Assembly (NCBI RefSeq): GCF_013087515.1
Contig: NZ_JABFCN010000003.1
Span: forward strand, 62,001-126,000
DNA from: Rhizobium sophorae
GTDB lineage: Bacteria; Pseudomonadota; Alphaproteobacteria; Rhizobiales; Rhizobiaceae
Reading direction: 5' to 3'
DNA length: 64,000 nucleotides
This document shows positions 45,198-55,335 of the stretch, piece by piece. Numbering within the stretch: position 1 is the first letter of the stretch; the number at the start of each line of letters is the position of its first letter. Made by a program: the position numbers and the translations under genes. The notes under the pieces were generated by a model that saw nothing but the letters and a program-made list of their open reading frames with translations, was not told where the DNA came from and did not search any database.

Positions 45198-46723
45198 GCC
45201 GCCGCTCCCGCTGCCGCCGGCGAGACCGCCGTCAGACGGCGCCAGAGCGGCACCATCGCCTCGGCGATATCCTGATAGAGAGCGTAGCGTCGCGCGTAAT
45301 GCGCCTCAAGCGAGACATCCGGACGATAATGCCGCTCGGCCCGGACCATGGCCGCAGCACCAGCGCCGAAATCCGCGAAGATGCCGACGCCGGTTCCCGC
45401 CGCAATCGCCGCCCCCAGTGCACCGGTTTCGCGCGAGCGGGCGACAGTGACGGGTACGCCAAGCACATCGGCAAAGATCTGCGGCCAGATCAGGCTGCGC
45501 GAGCCGCCGCCGGAGAGCACCGCCTCGTTGAACACCGCCCCGGCCTTTCGGATCGTCTCGATGTGCTGGCGATGACCGAAGGCGACACCTTCGAGAAGCG
45601 CGCGAAGGAGATGGCCTTTGGTGTGCCAACCGGCAATGCCGTAGAAGCCGGCGCGCGCGTGACCGTCCTGCTGAGCGCCATAGAGATAGGGATGGTAGAG
45701 CGGGTCGTCTGCCGCGGGTTCAACCGCCCCGGCCAGTGCGCAGCAGGCATCGAAGGGCGAAACGCCTTCTGCATGCTCGCCTTCGAAGAACTCCCGCACC
45801 AACCATTCGAGATTGGCAGCCGAGGTGGCGCTGTTCTCCATCGCCATGTAACGGCTGCGGTCGAAGGTCGAGGACATGAAGACCGGCCCGTCCAGGTCGG
45901 GACTGTCTATAACGACCTGGTTGATGCTCCATGTGCCGGCAATGATCGAGGCGCTGCCGGTGCGCGCAACGCCCGAGCCGAGCGCCGAAGCGACAACGTC
46001 GAACAGCCCGCCGACTACAGGCGTACCGGCGGCGAGCCCGGTTTGCGTCGCCACCTCTTCCGTTACCGTACCGGCAATGTCGGCGCTTTCGATGAGCGGC
46101 GGCAAGAGGTCCATGCAATCCCCCAGTCCATAGGCCTCCATCAGCGCCTTGTCGTAGCGGCGCGCGGCAAGATCGAGGAGACCCGCCCCCGACATGTCGG
46201 ATACTTCGCTGACGCGACGGCCGGTCAGGCGGTTGACGACGAAATCCTTGGAGAAGAACACCGTACCGATGCGGTTGAACAGTTCCGGCTGGTGACGCTT
46301 CAGCCACGCTAGCAATGTCGGTGTCTGTGATGGCCACGGACGCTGGCGGGCAACCGGATAGGTCCGGTCTCCAACGCCGGCTTCTCGCCATTCATCGACC
46401 AGCCCGGCCGCGCGCGTGTCGAGCGACTGGATGCCGATGAGCGGAGCGCCGTCGCGATCAAGCGCATAGAGACCGTTGCCATGCCCGGCGCAACCGATCG
46501 CGGCGATTTCCTCCGGCGGGATCTCTGCCCTTTCGAGACAGGCGCGGATGACCTGCCGAGCATTCGCCCATAATTCGTCCAGACCCCGCTCGACATGCCC
46601 CGGGCTCGGCATGCGGCTGTGTCCCTCTTCCGACGCAGCCGCGATCTCGTTGCCCGTCCGGTCGAAAATTACCGCCTTGATGACGGTGTTTCCAGCATCG
46701 AGCCCCAAAAGATAGTTTCCCAT
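45194..46723 (-). CDS. FGGY-family carbohydrate kinase
   Basis: Sugar/polyol kinase of 509 residues. N-terminal ATPase motif [23 protein letters not shown] family regions near [16 protein letters not shown] and [17 protein letters not shown], with the C-terminal signature [20 protein letters not shown]. Preceded by GGGAGGGG. Phosphorylates the incoming polyol, sugar or AI-2-like compound so the dehydrogenase and aldolase of the operon can act. EryA-, LyxK- and LsrK-like roles are all possible. Confidence 0.88.
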   Translation of the reverse strand: MGNYLLGLDAGNTVIKAVIFDRTGNEIAAASEEGHSRMPSPGHVERGLDELWANARQVIRACLERAEIPPEEIAAIGCAGHGNGLYALDRDGAPLIGIQSLDTRAAGLVDEWREAGVGDRTYPVARQRPWPSQTPTLLAWLKRHQPELFNRIGTVFFSKDFVVNRLTGRRVSEVSDMSGAGLLDLAARRYDKALMEAYGLGDCMDLLPPLIESADIAGTVTEEVATQTGLAAGTPVVGGLFDVVASALGSGVARTGSASIIAGTWSINQVVIDSPDLDGPVFMSSTFDRSRYMAMENSATSAANLEWLVREFFEGEHAEGVSPFDACCALAGAVEPAADDPLYHPYLYGAQQDGHARAGFYGIAGWHTKGHLLRALLEGVAFGHRQHIETIRKAGAVFNEAVLSGGGSRSLIWPQIFADVLGVPVTVARSRETGALGAAIAAGTGVGIFADFGAGAAAMVRAERHYRPDVSLEAHYARRYALYQDIAEAMVPLWRRLTAVSPAAAGAAA

Positions 46724-46755
46724 GCAGAACCCCTCCCAAGGTTCGAAATCGCTAC

Positions 46756-47598
46756 TCAGCCCTGCTGGTAGAGCGCAAAGGCCTGTTCGCCGGTCGCATC
46801 CTCATGCACGATCGCCATCAGCCCGCGCACCACAGCACTCGGATTGGCGTGCTGATAGATGTTGCGCCCATAAACCATGCCCATTGCGCCCTGTCGCATC
46901 AAGGCGGCGGATTTGTCGAAGACGGCACGAAGATCTTCCTTGCCGCCGCCACGCACCAGAACCGGGCAACGGGCTGCTTCCACCACTCTGTGGAAATCCT
47001 CGGCATTGGTGGTCGGATCCGCCTTGACGATATCCGCCCCCATCTCGCGGGCGAGCCGCGTCAACGTAACGATCTTGTCGGCATCGCCATCGACCATGTA
47101 ACCGCCCTTTTCGGTGACCGGCTGCATCACCAGCGGCTCGATCATCAGCGGCATGCCATACTTGTCGCAATCGGCCCGCACGCGGGAAATGTTCTGCACG
47201 CATTGGCGGAACAGGTCCGGCTCGTCCGGCAGCATGAACAGGTTGACGACGACGCAGGCTGCATCCATTTCGATCGCGCCGACCAACGGCTCGGCCTCGT
47301 TCTGCAGCACCGCCCACATGTCGCGGTGGCGGATCCGGTTGTAGGGGTTGCCCATGTCGATGCGCATGACCAGCGCCGGCTTGTCCTTGCCGGGCACGTC
47401 CTGTAGCAGGTCTGCCTGGCCATAATTCATCTGGATTGCATCCGGCGCGGCAGAGACCAGCGCCTTGACGACGGCCTGAATGTCCTCCAGCCCGTTGAGG
47501 AAGGACGGTTCGTTGCAGACGCCGTGATCGATCGCCACGTCGAGGCAGCGGCCGCCGCCGAACAGCCGGTTCATCCGGACTTTGCTGTTGTGTCGCAT
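46756..47598 (-). CDS. Class I aldolase (DeoC/FbaB/LsrF type)
   Basis: TIM-barrel aldolase of 280 residues. N-terminal CLDVAIDHGVCNEPSFLNGL, the strand GADIVKADPTT with the probable Schiff-base Lys, and CPVLVRGGGKEDLRAVF with the phosphate-binding GGG match the archaeal-type FbaB/LsrF family. ATG 47598 is preceded by AAGGAG and overlaps the end of the GlpD-like gene by 28 bases. Likely cleaves a ketose phosphate into dihydroxyacetone phosphate and an aldehyde, or, if LsrF-like, transfers an acetyl group. Confidence 0.85.
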   Translation of the reverse strand: MRHNSKVRMNRLFGGGRCLDVAIDHGVCNEPSFLNGLEDIQAVVKALVSAAPDAIQMNYGQADLLQDVPGKDKPALVMRIDMGNPYNRIRHRDMWAVLQNEAEPLVGAIEMDAACVVVNLFMLPDEPDLFRQCVQNISRVRADCDKYGMPLMIEPLVMQPVTEKGGYMVDGDADKIVTLTRLAREMGADIVKADPTTNAEDFHRVVEAARCPVLVRGGGKEDLRAVFDKSAALMRQGAMGMVYGRNIYQHANPSAVVRGLMAIVHEDATGEQAFALYQQG

Positions 47599-49319
47599 TC
47601 TATGCTCCTTGGTTCGTTCCTTGCCGAAAGCATGTCTTCGTCGACGCCGTGGCGTTCGTTGAGAAGGGTGAGAAAACGGTCACGCTCACGGGCGCGATGC
47701 GTGAGCGTCCAATGCTTTTCCTGCGCCAGAAGGTCGAGTACGGCATCCATCATATCGAGCGAAAGCTCGCCCGAAACGGCCAGCGTCGTGCGCCGCAAAA
47801 GCAGGTCGTCCAGATGTTCCACCGCTTCACAGCGGATCAGGAACTGCAATTCGCGAACCGAGTAGCCGGCGTGCGGCAGCACTGCATCGGGGCCCGCCGC
47901 GATGAAACCGGCAACCGCCTCGGCATCCGTGCCGTATCGCGCAAACAGCTCAGCCATGCGCCCGTCGGAAAGGCCATTGCTGGCCGCCACCTGCGCAAGC
48001 CAGACAGGCGCGTTGGCGGGAAATGCCTGCCCGCCGCCGATCGGCCGATTGGTTGTCGCAACACGGCGCTGCCTGCTTAGCCGTTCCAGAGCCATGTCGG
48101 CCGCCAGCTCCCCGAAGGACCGGAATGTCGTCCATTTGCCGCCGATCATGCACAGAACCGGTGGGCCACCATCCTTCGGCTCTACGACCGTGCAGAAATG
48201 ATCGCGCGGAATGCGCCCGGTAAAACTGTCGGTGCTGGCCGGCAGCGGCCGCACGCCGGAAAACTGGAAAACGATCTGCTCCGGCCGGACGGCGATATCA
48301 GGCAACACGAAGGCGAGCGATTGCAGAATATAATCCCGCTCGTCCGCCTCGCAGCGCACTGATTCCGGATCGTCGACGCGGATATCGGTCGAACCGACGA
48401 GAACCTTTCCGAGATAGGGAAACAGGATACAGATCCGCCCGTCCTCGTTCTCATAGTAGATCATGTGATCGGCCAGCGCGTCGCGCAGGTCCGCATTGTC
48501 GACGATCAGATGCGAGCCCTTGGTGCCGCCCATCAGCGGAGCCGGCCGCCCTTCTGGCGAAAACAGGGTCTGATTGGCGATGTCGATCCAGCCGCCGGTG
48601 GCGTTGATGATCAGCGTCGGTTCGACGGCAACGGACGCGCCGCCGATCTGGTCTTCGAGGCGGTACTGACCATCCTCTGTCCGACGCAGTTCCGCATAAT
48701 TCAGCGCCATCGCTCCGAACTTTGTCGAAAGACCATCCTGCAGAAGCTCGATGCCCAGCCGCTCCGGATGGCTGACCCAGGCGTCGAAATAGGTAGCTGA
48801 ACTCCTGATGTCGGGATTGAGCGCCGGCCATTTGGCAAGGGTCGAGCGCCTGCCGCGGAACTGGTGGCGCGGCATCAGCGCCCGTTTGCGCGTCAGGAAA
48901 TCATAGATGCTCAGGCCCGCCTTGATGGCGACGGCGCCACGCCGGCTCGGGCGGCGGCTGAGACCCAGGAAGCGAACGATGCCATTTCCGAGGCCGGAAA
49001 AGATATCGAACACCGGCACCGTCGTCGGCAGCGGCGCGACGTAATGCGGCGCATTGCGCAGCAGGCGGTCCCGCTCGACCAGCGATTCCTGCACCAGCTT
49101 GAATTCGCCGTTTTCAAGATAGCGAAGCCCGCCATGCACCATACGCGACAGCGCCGAACTGGCCCCGGAGCAATAGTCGTGTTTCTCGACGAGCAGCACA
49201 TTCAGCCCCTGCAGCGACAGCTCCCGAAAGACGCTGATGCCGTTGATGCCGCCACCGATGACACAGACGTCCACCTTCGGGCTCTGGCGGAGCCCGTCCA
49301 ATATCTCTTGCCGTTTCAT
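47571..49319 (-). CDS. GlpD-like FAD-dependent polyol-phosphate dehydrogenase
   Basis: FAD-dependent dehydrogenase of 582 residues, longer than GlpD (about 500). N-terminal dinucleotide-binding motif VDVCVIGGGINGISVFREL, then the GlpD pattern SGASSALSRMVHGGLRYLE and FPYLGKVLVGSTDI, and CMIGGKWTTFRSFGELAADM. Found with an FGGY kinase and aldolase rather than glycerol genes, so it may oxidise another polyol phosphate, as EryB does for erythritol phosphate. Membrane-associated, electrons to quinone (family knowledge). Confidence 0.87.
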   Translation of the reverse strand: MKRQEILDGLRQSPKVDVCVIGGGINGISVFRELSLQGLNVLLVEKHDYCSGASSALSRMVHGGLRYLENGEFKLVQESLVERDRLLRNAPHYVAPLPTTVPVFDIFSGLGNGIVRFLGLSRRPSRRGAVAIKAGLSIYDFLTRKRALMPRHQFRGRRSTLAKWPALNPDIRSSATYFDAWVSHPERLGIELLQDGLSTKFGAMALNYAELRRTEDGQYRLEDQIGGASVAVEPTLIINATGGWIDIANQTLFSPEGRPAPLMGGTKGSHLIVDNADLRDALADHMIYYENEDGRICILFPYLGKVLVGSTDIRVDDPESVRCEADERDYILQSLAFVLPDIAVRPEQIVFQFSGVRPLPASTDSFTGRIPRDHFCTVVEPKDGGPPVLCMIGGKWTTFRSFGELAADMALERLSRQRRVATTNRPIGGGQAFPANAPVWLAQVAASNGLSDGRMAELFARYGTDAEAVAGFIAAGPDAVLPHAGYSVRELQFLIRCEAVEHLDDLLLRRTTLAVSGELSLDMMDAVLDLLAQEKHWTLTHRARERDRFLTLLNERHGVDEDMLSARNEPRSIECDTTAKSG

Positions 49320-49331
49320 GATGGCGATCCG

Positions 49332-50327
49332 CTACCTGTCCATGTCAGTCAGTTTCGCCGCTATGGCCGTATCGATGGCCGCAAGATCGGCCGCATCCAG
49401 CCGGATGGTCCCGGCTCGCGCATTGTCGAGCGCTTGCACCGAATTGCGCGCCCCACAAAGTGCAAAGGTGATGCCCGGCTGCGCCAACGTCCACGCAATC
49501 ACGATCTGGGCGATGCTCGCGCCGTGTTTTTCCGCTACGGGGCCGATGGCGTCGGCAAGCGCCGTTGCCTTCTGGCGATTGCCGACTGAAAAACGCGGAT
49601 TGCCCTTGCGCTGGTCGTCGCCTGAGAACACCCGGTCGGGACCGATAGTGCCGGACAGCAACCCCAGCGCCAGCGACGAGTAGCTCAGCGTCGCAATGCT
49701 GTTGACCTCGGTCAGCGGCAGAAGCTCCGCCTCGATCTCCCGGTCGATCATGCTGAACCGCTCCTGGATCGCATCGAGACCACCGGCTGCGATATAAGCA
49801 TTGAGGTCGTCGGGGCTGACATTGCTTGCGCCGATCGCCCGGATCTTGCCCGATCTGCGCAGGTCTTCCAGCGCCCGCATCGTTTCCTCGATCGGGGTCG
49901 TCGGATCCTGCCAATGGGTGATGTAGAGGTCGATATAGTCGGTTCCGAGCCGCCTCAGGCTTTCCTCGACCTCATGCAGGATCGCGTCGCGGCCGAGATA
50001 ACGGTGGACAGGCCTGCCGTCCTGGTCGAAGAAATGACGGCCCTTCTGCGTATGCCAGACAAGGCCGCATTTGGTGGCGATGACAGCCTTGTCGCGGCGC
50101 CCGGTCAGCGCCTTTCCTACGATCTCCTCGGAACGTCCAAGCCCATAGGCCGGCGCCGTGTCGATCAACGTCACGCCGGCATCGAGCGATGCCTGGATCG
50201 CAGCGATGGATTCGGCCTCATCGGTCCCGCCCCACATCCAGCCGCCGATCGCCCAGGTGCCCAGTCCGACCGCCGAGGCTGAAACGCCCGATTTGCCGAT
50301 CTCACGTGTCAGTTGCTGTCCGCTCAT
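49332..50327 (-). CDS. Aldo/keto reductase
   Basis: NADPH-dependent reductase of about 331 residues. Catalytic tetrad: Asp and Tyr in TLIDTAPAYGLGRSE, Lys in AVIATKCGLVW, His in DLYITHWQDP. C-terminal cofactor loop near ITFALCGARNSVQALDNARA. ATG 50327 overlaps the regulator stop (ATGA) and has GAAGGA at good spacing; ATG 50333 is also possible. Probably interconverts the aldehyde and polyol forms of the imported or cleaved substrate. Confidence 0.87.
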   Translation of the reverse strand: MSGQQLTREIGKSGVSASAVGLGTWAIGGWMWGGTDEAESIAAIQASLDAGVTLIDTAPAYGLGRSEEIVGKALTGRRDKAVIATKCGLVWHTQKGRHFFDQDGRPVHRYLGRDAILHEVEESLRRLGTDYIDLYITHWQDPTTPIEETMRALEDLRRSGKIRAIGASNVSPDDLNAYIAAGGLDAIQERFSMIDREIEAELLPLTEVNSIATLSYSSLALGLLSGTIGPDRVFSGDDQRKGNPRFSVGNRQKATALADAIGPVAEKHGASIAQIVIAWTLAQPGITFALCGARNSVQALDNARAGTIRLDAADLAAIDTAIAAKLTDMDR

Positions 50328-51328
50328 GCCCATTTTCCTTCGCCATTCGCCAGTGCCAGCACGCGGGCACCCGTTGCCTCATCGGTCACCAGCGTATCCA
50401 GATGATTGCCCCTGAGAACGCTGAGGATCGGGCCTGCCTTGTTCGGGCCGCTCGCCACACCGATCTTGGTGGGGATCGAGGCGAATTCCGGCAACGTCAA
50501 CGACACCAGCGAACGGTTGAGGCTGTAGTCGCAGACCTGGCCATGATCGTCGAGCAGATGCGCCAGCAGTTCGCAGGAGGCGCCGGAGCGCTCGATCGCG
50601 GCGCGGTCGGTGCTCGAGGAGGGATGCAGGTCGTAATAGCTCGAGTCGTCCGACAGGATCGAGCCGATGCCGACCACCGCGACCTTCGCCTCGCGCGCCC
50701 GTTTGAAAACGTCGGCGACCGAACGCATGTTGATCAGCATCGCCCGCTGCTCCGCATCGTCCGCAAAGAGGGGCGCATGAATCTGGTAGGAACGCCCCCC
50801 AAGACGGTCGGCCATCAGGGTCGAAACATGATTGACATCGGTATAGTGCTTACCTTGCACGCAGCCGGTTGCAGGGATGACCTCGACATTGAAACGACGC
50901 GGCGGCTGCAGACCGGCAACGACGGCGCTTACCCCTTTGCCGCCGGTGATGCAGATCGTATCGCCGTCGGTGATCTCTTCCAGCAGCAACCTTGCTGCCG
51001 CTTCGCCGACGGCTTGAAGCGCCGTCTGCGGGTTTTCGGACACTGTCGGCACCACCACGGCGCGACCGATGCCGCCAAGCGCTCTTAGCCGTTCTTCCAT
51101 ATTGACCAGCGGCTCGACCGGCGACTTTATCTTGATCTCGACCAGACCGAGCTGACGGCCGCGCTTGATCAGCCGGTTGACGGTAGCGTGCGAGATGCCG
51201 AGCTGATCGGCAATCTGCGCCTGTGTCAGTCCCTCGAGGAAATGCAGGACCAGAGCCTGGTGCATCTGCCGGGCGATGACGATTTCCTCGCGCGGCGCAT
51301 TTGCAGGTTTGATCTTGGCTATCGGCAT
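50324..51328 (-). CDS. SorC/DeoR-type sugar-binding transcriptional regulator
   Basis: Regulator of 334 residues. N-terminal HTH: GLTQAQIADQLGISHATVNR, followed by a SorC sugar-phosphate-binding domain with TICITGGKGVSAVVAGL and VAVVGIGSILSDDSSY. Same family as LsrR and EryD. ATG 51328 lies one base after the permease stop. It probably responds to the phosphorylated substrate made by the FGGY kinase and controls the promoter before the binding-protein gene. Confidence 0.88.
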   Translation of the reverse strand: MPIAKIKPANAPREEIVIARQMHQALVLHFLEGLTQAQIADQLGISHATVNRLIKRGRQLGLVEIKIKSPVEPLVNMEERLRALGGIGRAVVVPTVSENPQTALQAVGEAAARLLLEEITDGDTICITGGKGVSAVVAGLQPPRRFNVEVIPATGCVQGKHYTDVNHVSTLMADRLGGRSYQIHAPLFADDAEQRAMLINMRSVADVFKRAREAKVAVVGIGSILSDDSSYYDLHPSSSTDRAAIERSGASCELLAHLLDDHGQVCDYSLNRSLVSLTLPEFASIPTKIGVASGPNKAGPILSVLRGNHLDTLVTDEATGARVLALANGEGKWA

Positions 51329-51329
51329 A

Positions 51330-52322
51330 TCAGGCAGCCTTCCGCTTGTGCAGAAAATGGTCGATCGAGACGGCGGCAAGCAGAATGCAGCCTTTGATCA
51401 TGTCTTGCCAATAGACAGACACGTCGAGCAAGATCAACGAGCTTGTTACGACCGACAGAAGGGCAATACCGAGGATTGCCCCGAGGATCGTGCCGGAACC
51501 GCCATTCAGCGACGCACCGCCGATCACCGCAGCTGCGATGATGTTGAGTTCCATGCCAACGCCAAAGGTCGGGGTCGCGGCACCGAAGCGGGACATGTAG
51601 ATCACCCCGGCAACACCGGACAGCGTGGCGCAGAGCACCGTCACCCAGAACTTCACCTGGTTGGTCTTGATACCGGAATAGAGCGCCGCCTTCTCGTTGC
51701 TGCCGGTGTAGAACACCTTGCGGAAGGCGGTTGCCCGGCGCAGCAGGAAATCGAACAGCACGACGACGGCAACAAAAATCAGGATCACATAGGGGACACC
51801 ATAGAACGTGCCCTGCCCCACCGCCTTGAACGAGGGCGGCAAGGTGAACAGCGACAGCGGCGTGCCCTTGGTGATGATCAGGCAAATACCGCGCACGATG
51901 ACCATCGCCGCAAGCGAGGTGATGAAGTGGTTGAGCCCGACGACGGTGACGAAGAGGCCCATGACACAGCCGATCAGGCCGCTGGCAATGATCCCGATCA
52001 GGGATGCGCTCCATGGATCGAGCCCCATCAGGAACAGCGAGCCCGACAGCACCATCGAGAAGCAGACGACCGAGCCGACCGACAGGTCGATGCCGCCGAC
52101 GATCAACAGGATGGTCATGCCGACGACGACGATCCCTTCCACCGAAAACGACATCAGCATCGCCCGGAAGTTGCCGAGCGTCAGAAAATGCGGCGAGGCA
52201 AAGCTCATGACTATGCAGAGCGCCAGGATGATCGCGATCAATCCCGCCTCGCGCATCGTCCCCAGCCGTTTCCAGCCAGGCGCGCGTGCCTGATGTGCCG
52301 TTGCCAATGTAGCGTCCGCCAT
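51330..52322 (-). CDS. Ribose-type ABC transporter permease (RbsC family)
   Basis: Permease of 330 residues, eight or more hydrophobic segments. Family words: VVVGMTILLIVGGIDLSVGS and the C-terminal GMELNIIAAAVIGGASLNGG, GTILGAILGI. ATG 52322 follows GGAGACAGGG at proper spacing and leaves a 28-base gap after the ATPase gene. Only one permease gene is present, so it should act as a homodimer. Confidence 0.9.
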   Translation of the reverse strand: MADATLATAHQARAPGWKRLGTMREAGLIAIILALCIVMSFASPHFLTLGNFRAMLMSFSVEGIVVVGMTILLIVGGIDLSVGSVVCFSMVLSGSLFLMGLDPWSASLIGIIASGLIGCVMGLFVTVVGLNHFITSLAAMVIVRGICLIITKGTPLSLFTLPPSFKAVGQGTFYGVPYVILIFVAVVVLFDFLLRRATAFRKVFYTGSNEKAALYSGIKTNQVKFWVTVLCATLSGVAGVIYMSRFGAATPTFGVGMELNIIAAAVIGGASLNGGSGTILGAILGIALLSVVTSSLILLDVSVYWQDMIKGCILLAAVSIDHFLHKRKAA

Positions 52323-52350
52323 GACCCTGTCTCCTGCCCCTGCTTTTTCC

Positions 52351-53892
52351 CTACGCGGCATGCTCTGATGCCTTCGAATTATCGTGGCCGCCGATCCCCG
52401 AGGCGAGCCGCATGATCGCTTCTTCCGTCATCGCCGCGCCCTCGACCTCGCCTGCCACCGTACTTTCGTGGATGACCAGCACCCGGTCGCACAGACCGAG
52501 AAGCTCCGGCAGTTCCGACGAGATGACGATGATACCGATGCCGGAGCGCGCGAGATCGCGCAGCAGCCGGTGGATTTCCGATTTGGCGCCGACATCGATG
52601 CCGCGGGTCGGCTCGTCCATAAGGATGACCTTGGGATTGACCGCCAGCTGCTTGGCAATCGCCACCTTCTGCTGGTTTCCGCCCGACAGCGATGAGACCG
52701 GCATGTCGATGCCACCCATCCGTACGCCGAGCCGCCGGACCAGGTCGCGGGCACGATCTGCCTCGGCCTTGGAATTCAACAGTCCCAGCGGTCCGGTCAG
52801 CGATTTCAAATCGAGAACGGCAATGTTCTGGGCGATGGAAAGATCGAGAAAGATCCCGGAACCTTTTCGGTCTTCCGACAGATAGACGACGCCCGCCTTC
52901 GCGGCCTGCGCATAGGAGCGCGCCCGCAGCCGCTCTCCATGCAACTGCACCGCGCCGGCGATCACCGGTCGCAATCCGCAAATGCCTTCGGCGATCTCGG
53001 TGCGGCCCGAGCCGATCAGCCCACCGACGCCGAGAATTTCCCCTTTGTGCAGTTCGAAGCTCACATTCGTGAAGCGGCTGCCGTCGCCGAGATCGCGGAC
53101 GCTCAGGATGATCTCATCGGTCCGCTCCGCCGGCGCCTGCTTTTCCGGATAGAGCTGGGTGATCTCGCGCCCGACCATGCGGCGCACCACATCATCCGGT
53201 GTCAAATCCGCCACCTTCTCCGTCGAGACATAACGTCCATCGCGAAACACGGTGACCCGGTCGCACAGGCTGAAGATTTCGGCCATGCGGTGGCTGATAT
53301 AGATGATCGAAATACCCTGCGCCTTGAGGTCGCGGATGATTGCGAACAGGATCTGCGTCTCCGACTCCGTCAATGCGGCCGTTGGCTCGTCGAAAATCAG
53401 CACCCGGCAATCGAGCGTCAGCGCCTTGGCAATCTCGACAAGCTGCTGGCTTGATATCGACAAGTCGCCGACTTTGCGACGCACGTCGATTGGTGCCAGA
53501 CGGTTCATCACGACCTGCGCATCCCGCTCCAGCCGGCCATAGTTCATGAAAGGCGAGCGGCGGCGGTTGGTCGCGGCCATGAACATGTTCTCGGCCACCG
53601 TCGCATCGGGGCAGAGCGCGATTTCCTGATGCACGAGCCCCAGCCCCAGCGATTGTGCCACGGCCGGCGACGTTACCTTTACCGGCGCGCCATCGACGAG
53701 AACGTCTCCCTGGCTCGGCTGCAGCACGCCGGCAATGATGTTCATCAGCGTCGACTTGCCCGCGCCGTTTTCGCCGCAAAGCGCATGAACCTCGCCTCTT
53801 TCCAGGCTGATGCTCACCTCCGTCAACGCCTTCACCGCACCGAAGTGCTTGCTGACATTGCGGATTTCCAGAACCGGCACCGACACCATCAT
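52351..53892 (-). CDS. Ribose-type ABC transporter ATPase (RbsA/MglA family)
   Basis: Tandem-NBD ATPase of 513 residues. NBD1: Walker [16 protein letters not shown], Walker [19 protein letters not shown]2: degenerate Walker [15 protein letters not shown], signature [16 protein letters not shown], Walker [17 protein letters not shown], normal for this family, where only one site hydrolyses well. Start preceded by AGGAGGGGACG. It lies between binding-protein and permease genes. Confidence 0.92.
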   Translation of the reverse strand: MMVSVPVLEIRNVSKHFGAVKALTEVSISLERGEVHALCGENGAGKSTLMNIIAGVLQPSQGDVLVDGAPVKVTSPAVAQSLGLGLVHQEIALCPDATVAENMFMAATNRRRSPFMNYGRLERDAQVVMNRLAPIDVRRKVGDLSISSQQLVEIAKALTLDCRVLIFDEPTAALTESETQILFAIIRDLKAQGISIIYISHRMAEIFSLCDRVTVFRDGRYVSTEKVADLTPDDVVRRMVGREITQLYPEKQAPAERTDEIILSVRDLGDGSRFTNVSFELHKGEILGVGGLIGSGRTEIAEGICGLRPVIAGAVQLHGERLRARSYAQAAKAGVVYLSEDRKGSGIFLDLSIAQNIAVLDLKSLTGPLGLLNSKAEADRARDLVRRLGVRMGGIDMPVSSLSGGNQQKVAIAKQLAVNPKVILMDEPTRGIDVGAKSEIHRLLRDLARSGIGIIVISSELPELLGLCDRVLVIHESTVAGEVEGAAMTEEAIMRLASGIGGHDNSKASEHAA

Positions 53893-53957
53893 CGTCCCCT
53901 CCTCACACTCGCGGCGGCTGTCCGAAGCATCACGCCCCGGACAGCCGGCGCAAAAGT

Positions 53958-54986
53958 CTACTCCTCGATGCCTTTGGTGCCCCGCCGCTTCAGGTACTTG
54001 TCCCAGTAGAAGTCGTCGGCATTAGCAGCCGTGACGATCGACAGGCCGTTGTCGACGAACGGAATGCTCATCGGATTGAAGCCGACGCGCTTGGCGTCGT
54101 TCATCGGGTCGATGAGTTCCGGATGCTTGGCAAGCCACAGGAGCATGAAGCCCATGTAACCCTGCATGCCCTGGTTCGGGTTGATCGAGCCGAACACTTC
54201 GCCCGCCTTGATCATGTCGAGAATGTTGGCGTTGACGTCGGCGCACATCACGAGAATCTTGCCGCCGCTTTCCTTGTTGGCCTGCGAAGCACCGATGGCC
54301 GAATTCGCTTCCGGCATGAAGACGGCGCCAATGTTCGGATGTGCCTGCACCAAGCTCATCAGACCCTGATAGGCCTTGTTCGGGTCCTGGTTGGAAGCAG
54401 CGCGGCCGACCAGCTTCATATTAGGATATTTTTCCTCCATACGGGCGATGAAGGCGGCGATACGCTTGTCGTGGTTGTCCTGGCCCGGATTTTCGAGAAC
54501 GGCATATTCACCCTTGCCACCCATCTTTTCGGCAATCGCGTCGGCCGCATAGGTGCCTTCGCGGGTATTGTCCGAGGTGACGAACGAGATGCGCTTGGAG
54601 AGCGGCGCATCGGCTGCGAAGGTCACAACCGCCGTGCCCTGGTCGATCGCCCGGTTGATCGGCTCGATGAACGGATCCGAGTTCATCGGATGAACGAGAA
54701 TACCGGCCGGGTTCTGGGCCAGCGCCTGGTCGAAAGTGGCAATCTGCTTGTTGACGTCATATTCCGGCGTGCCGGTGTAGGCCGTCTCGCAACCGAGCTG
54801 CTGACCGGCCTGCTTGAACATTTCATAGACCGGGAACCAATATTCGACGCCCGATACCATGACGTTCATGACGTATTTTTCACCCGGCTTGCAGCGGAAC
54901 GGATTTTCCGTGTTCGCGCTGGCCACGCCGGCGAAAAGCGTCGTTGCAAGGACCGCCAATGCGGTCGTGCTTAGAAATGTGCGCAA
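53958..54986 (-). CDS. Ribose-type sugar ABC transporter substrate-binding protein
   Basis: Periplasmic binding protein (Peripla_BP_4) of 342 residues. I place the start at TTG 54986, preceded by AGGAGGAAAC, since it opens a clear signal peptide ([19 protein letters not shown], cleavage after ASA). The frame is open further upstream but without a site. Hinge-domain words: [48 protein letters not shown]. First gene of the polyol/AI-2-like operon. Confidence 0.88.
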   Translation of the reverse strand: MRTFLSTTALAVLATTLFAGVASANTENPFRCKPGEKYVMNVMVSGVEYWFPVYEMFKQAGQQLGCETAYTGTPEYDVNKQIATFDQALAQNPAGILVHPMNSDPFIEPINRAIDQGTAVVTFAADAPLSKRISFVTSDNTREGTYAADAIAEKMGGKGEYAVLENPGQDNHDKRIAAFIARMEEKYPNMKLVGRAASNQDPNKAYQGLMSLVQAHPNIGAVFMPEANSAIGASQANKESGGKILVMCADVNANILDMIKAGEVFGSINPNQGMQGYMGFMLLWLAKHPELIDPMNDAKRVGFNPMSIPFVDNGLSIVTAANADDFYWDKYLKRRGTKGIEE

Positions 54987-55335
54987 GTTTCCTCCTCGAG
55001 GCCGAAGCCCCTCCCAAATATCCGGCGGCGCCTCAGCGGCTGCCGATGATCCATTGAAGACCGGAGTTCCTCCTCGAAATCCGGTATGGGCAGATAATCG
55101 CAACGGCACAGCGCTGTCAATATAATTCATACTGAGAAATATATTTCAGCGTCATCCACCTGTGTGGCGGCCGAAGGGTTCATGCCGGTCGTCATGGCGA
55201 CTGGCGATGTCGCCCTGTTCCGCAAACGACCCCAGCCAGAGCACGTCCGCTTTTCTCCGCGTCACGGAAACGCTCTATCTTTTGTTTTCGCGCAATTCGG
55301 GGCGCAAGACCGCTGCGCAGTTTGGTGGAATTGCT
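54987..55335 (-). promoter_or_regulatory. Promoter region of the polyol/AI-2-like operon
   Basis: 349 bases without a gene. On the minus strand a perfect -35 TTGACA (plus coordinates 55115-55120) is followed at 15 bases by GATTAT (55094-55099). Just upstream of the -35 a 12-bp palindrome GAAATATATTTC (55136-55147), extended as CTGAGAAATATATTTCAG, could bind the SorC regulator. The rest is the 5' leader and the intergenic space after the ATPase gene of the neighbouring operon. Confidence 0.55.
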
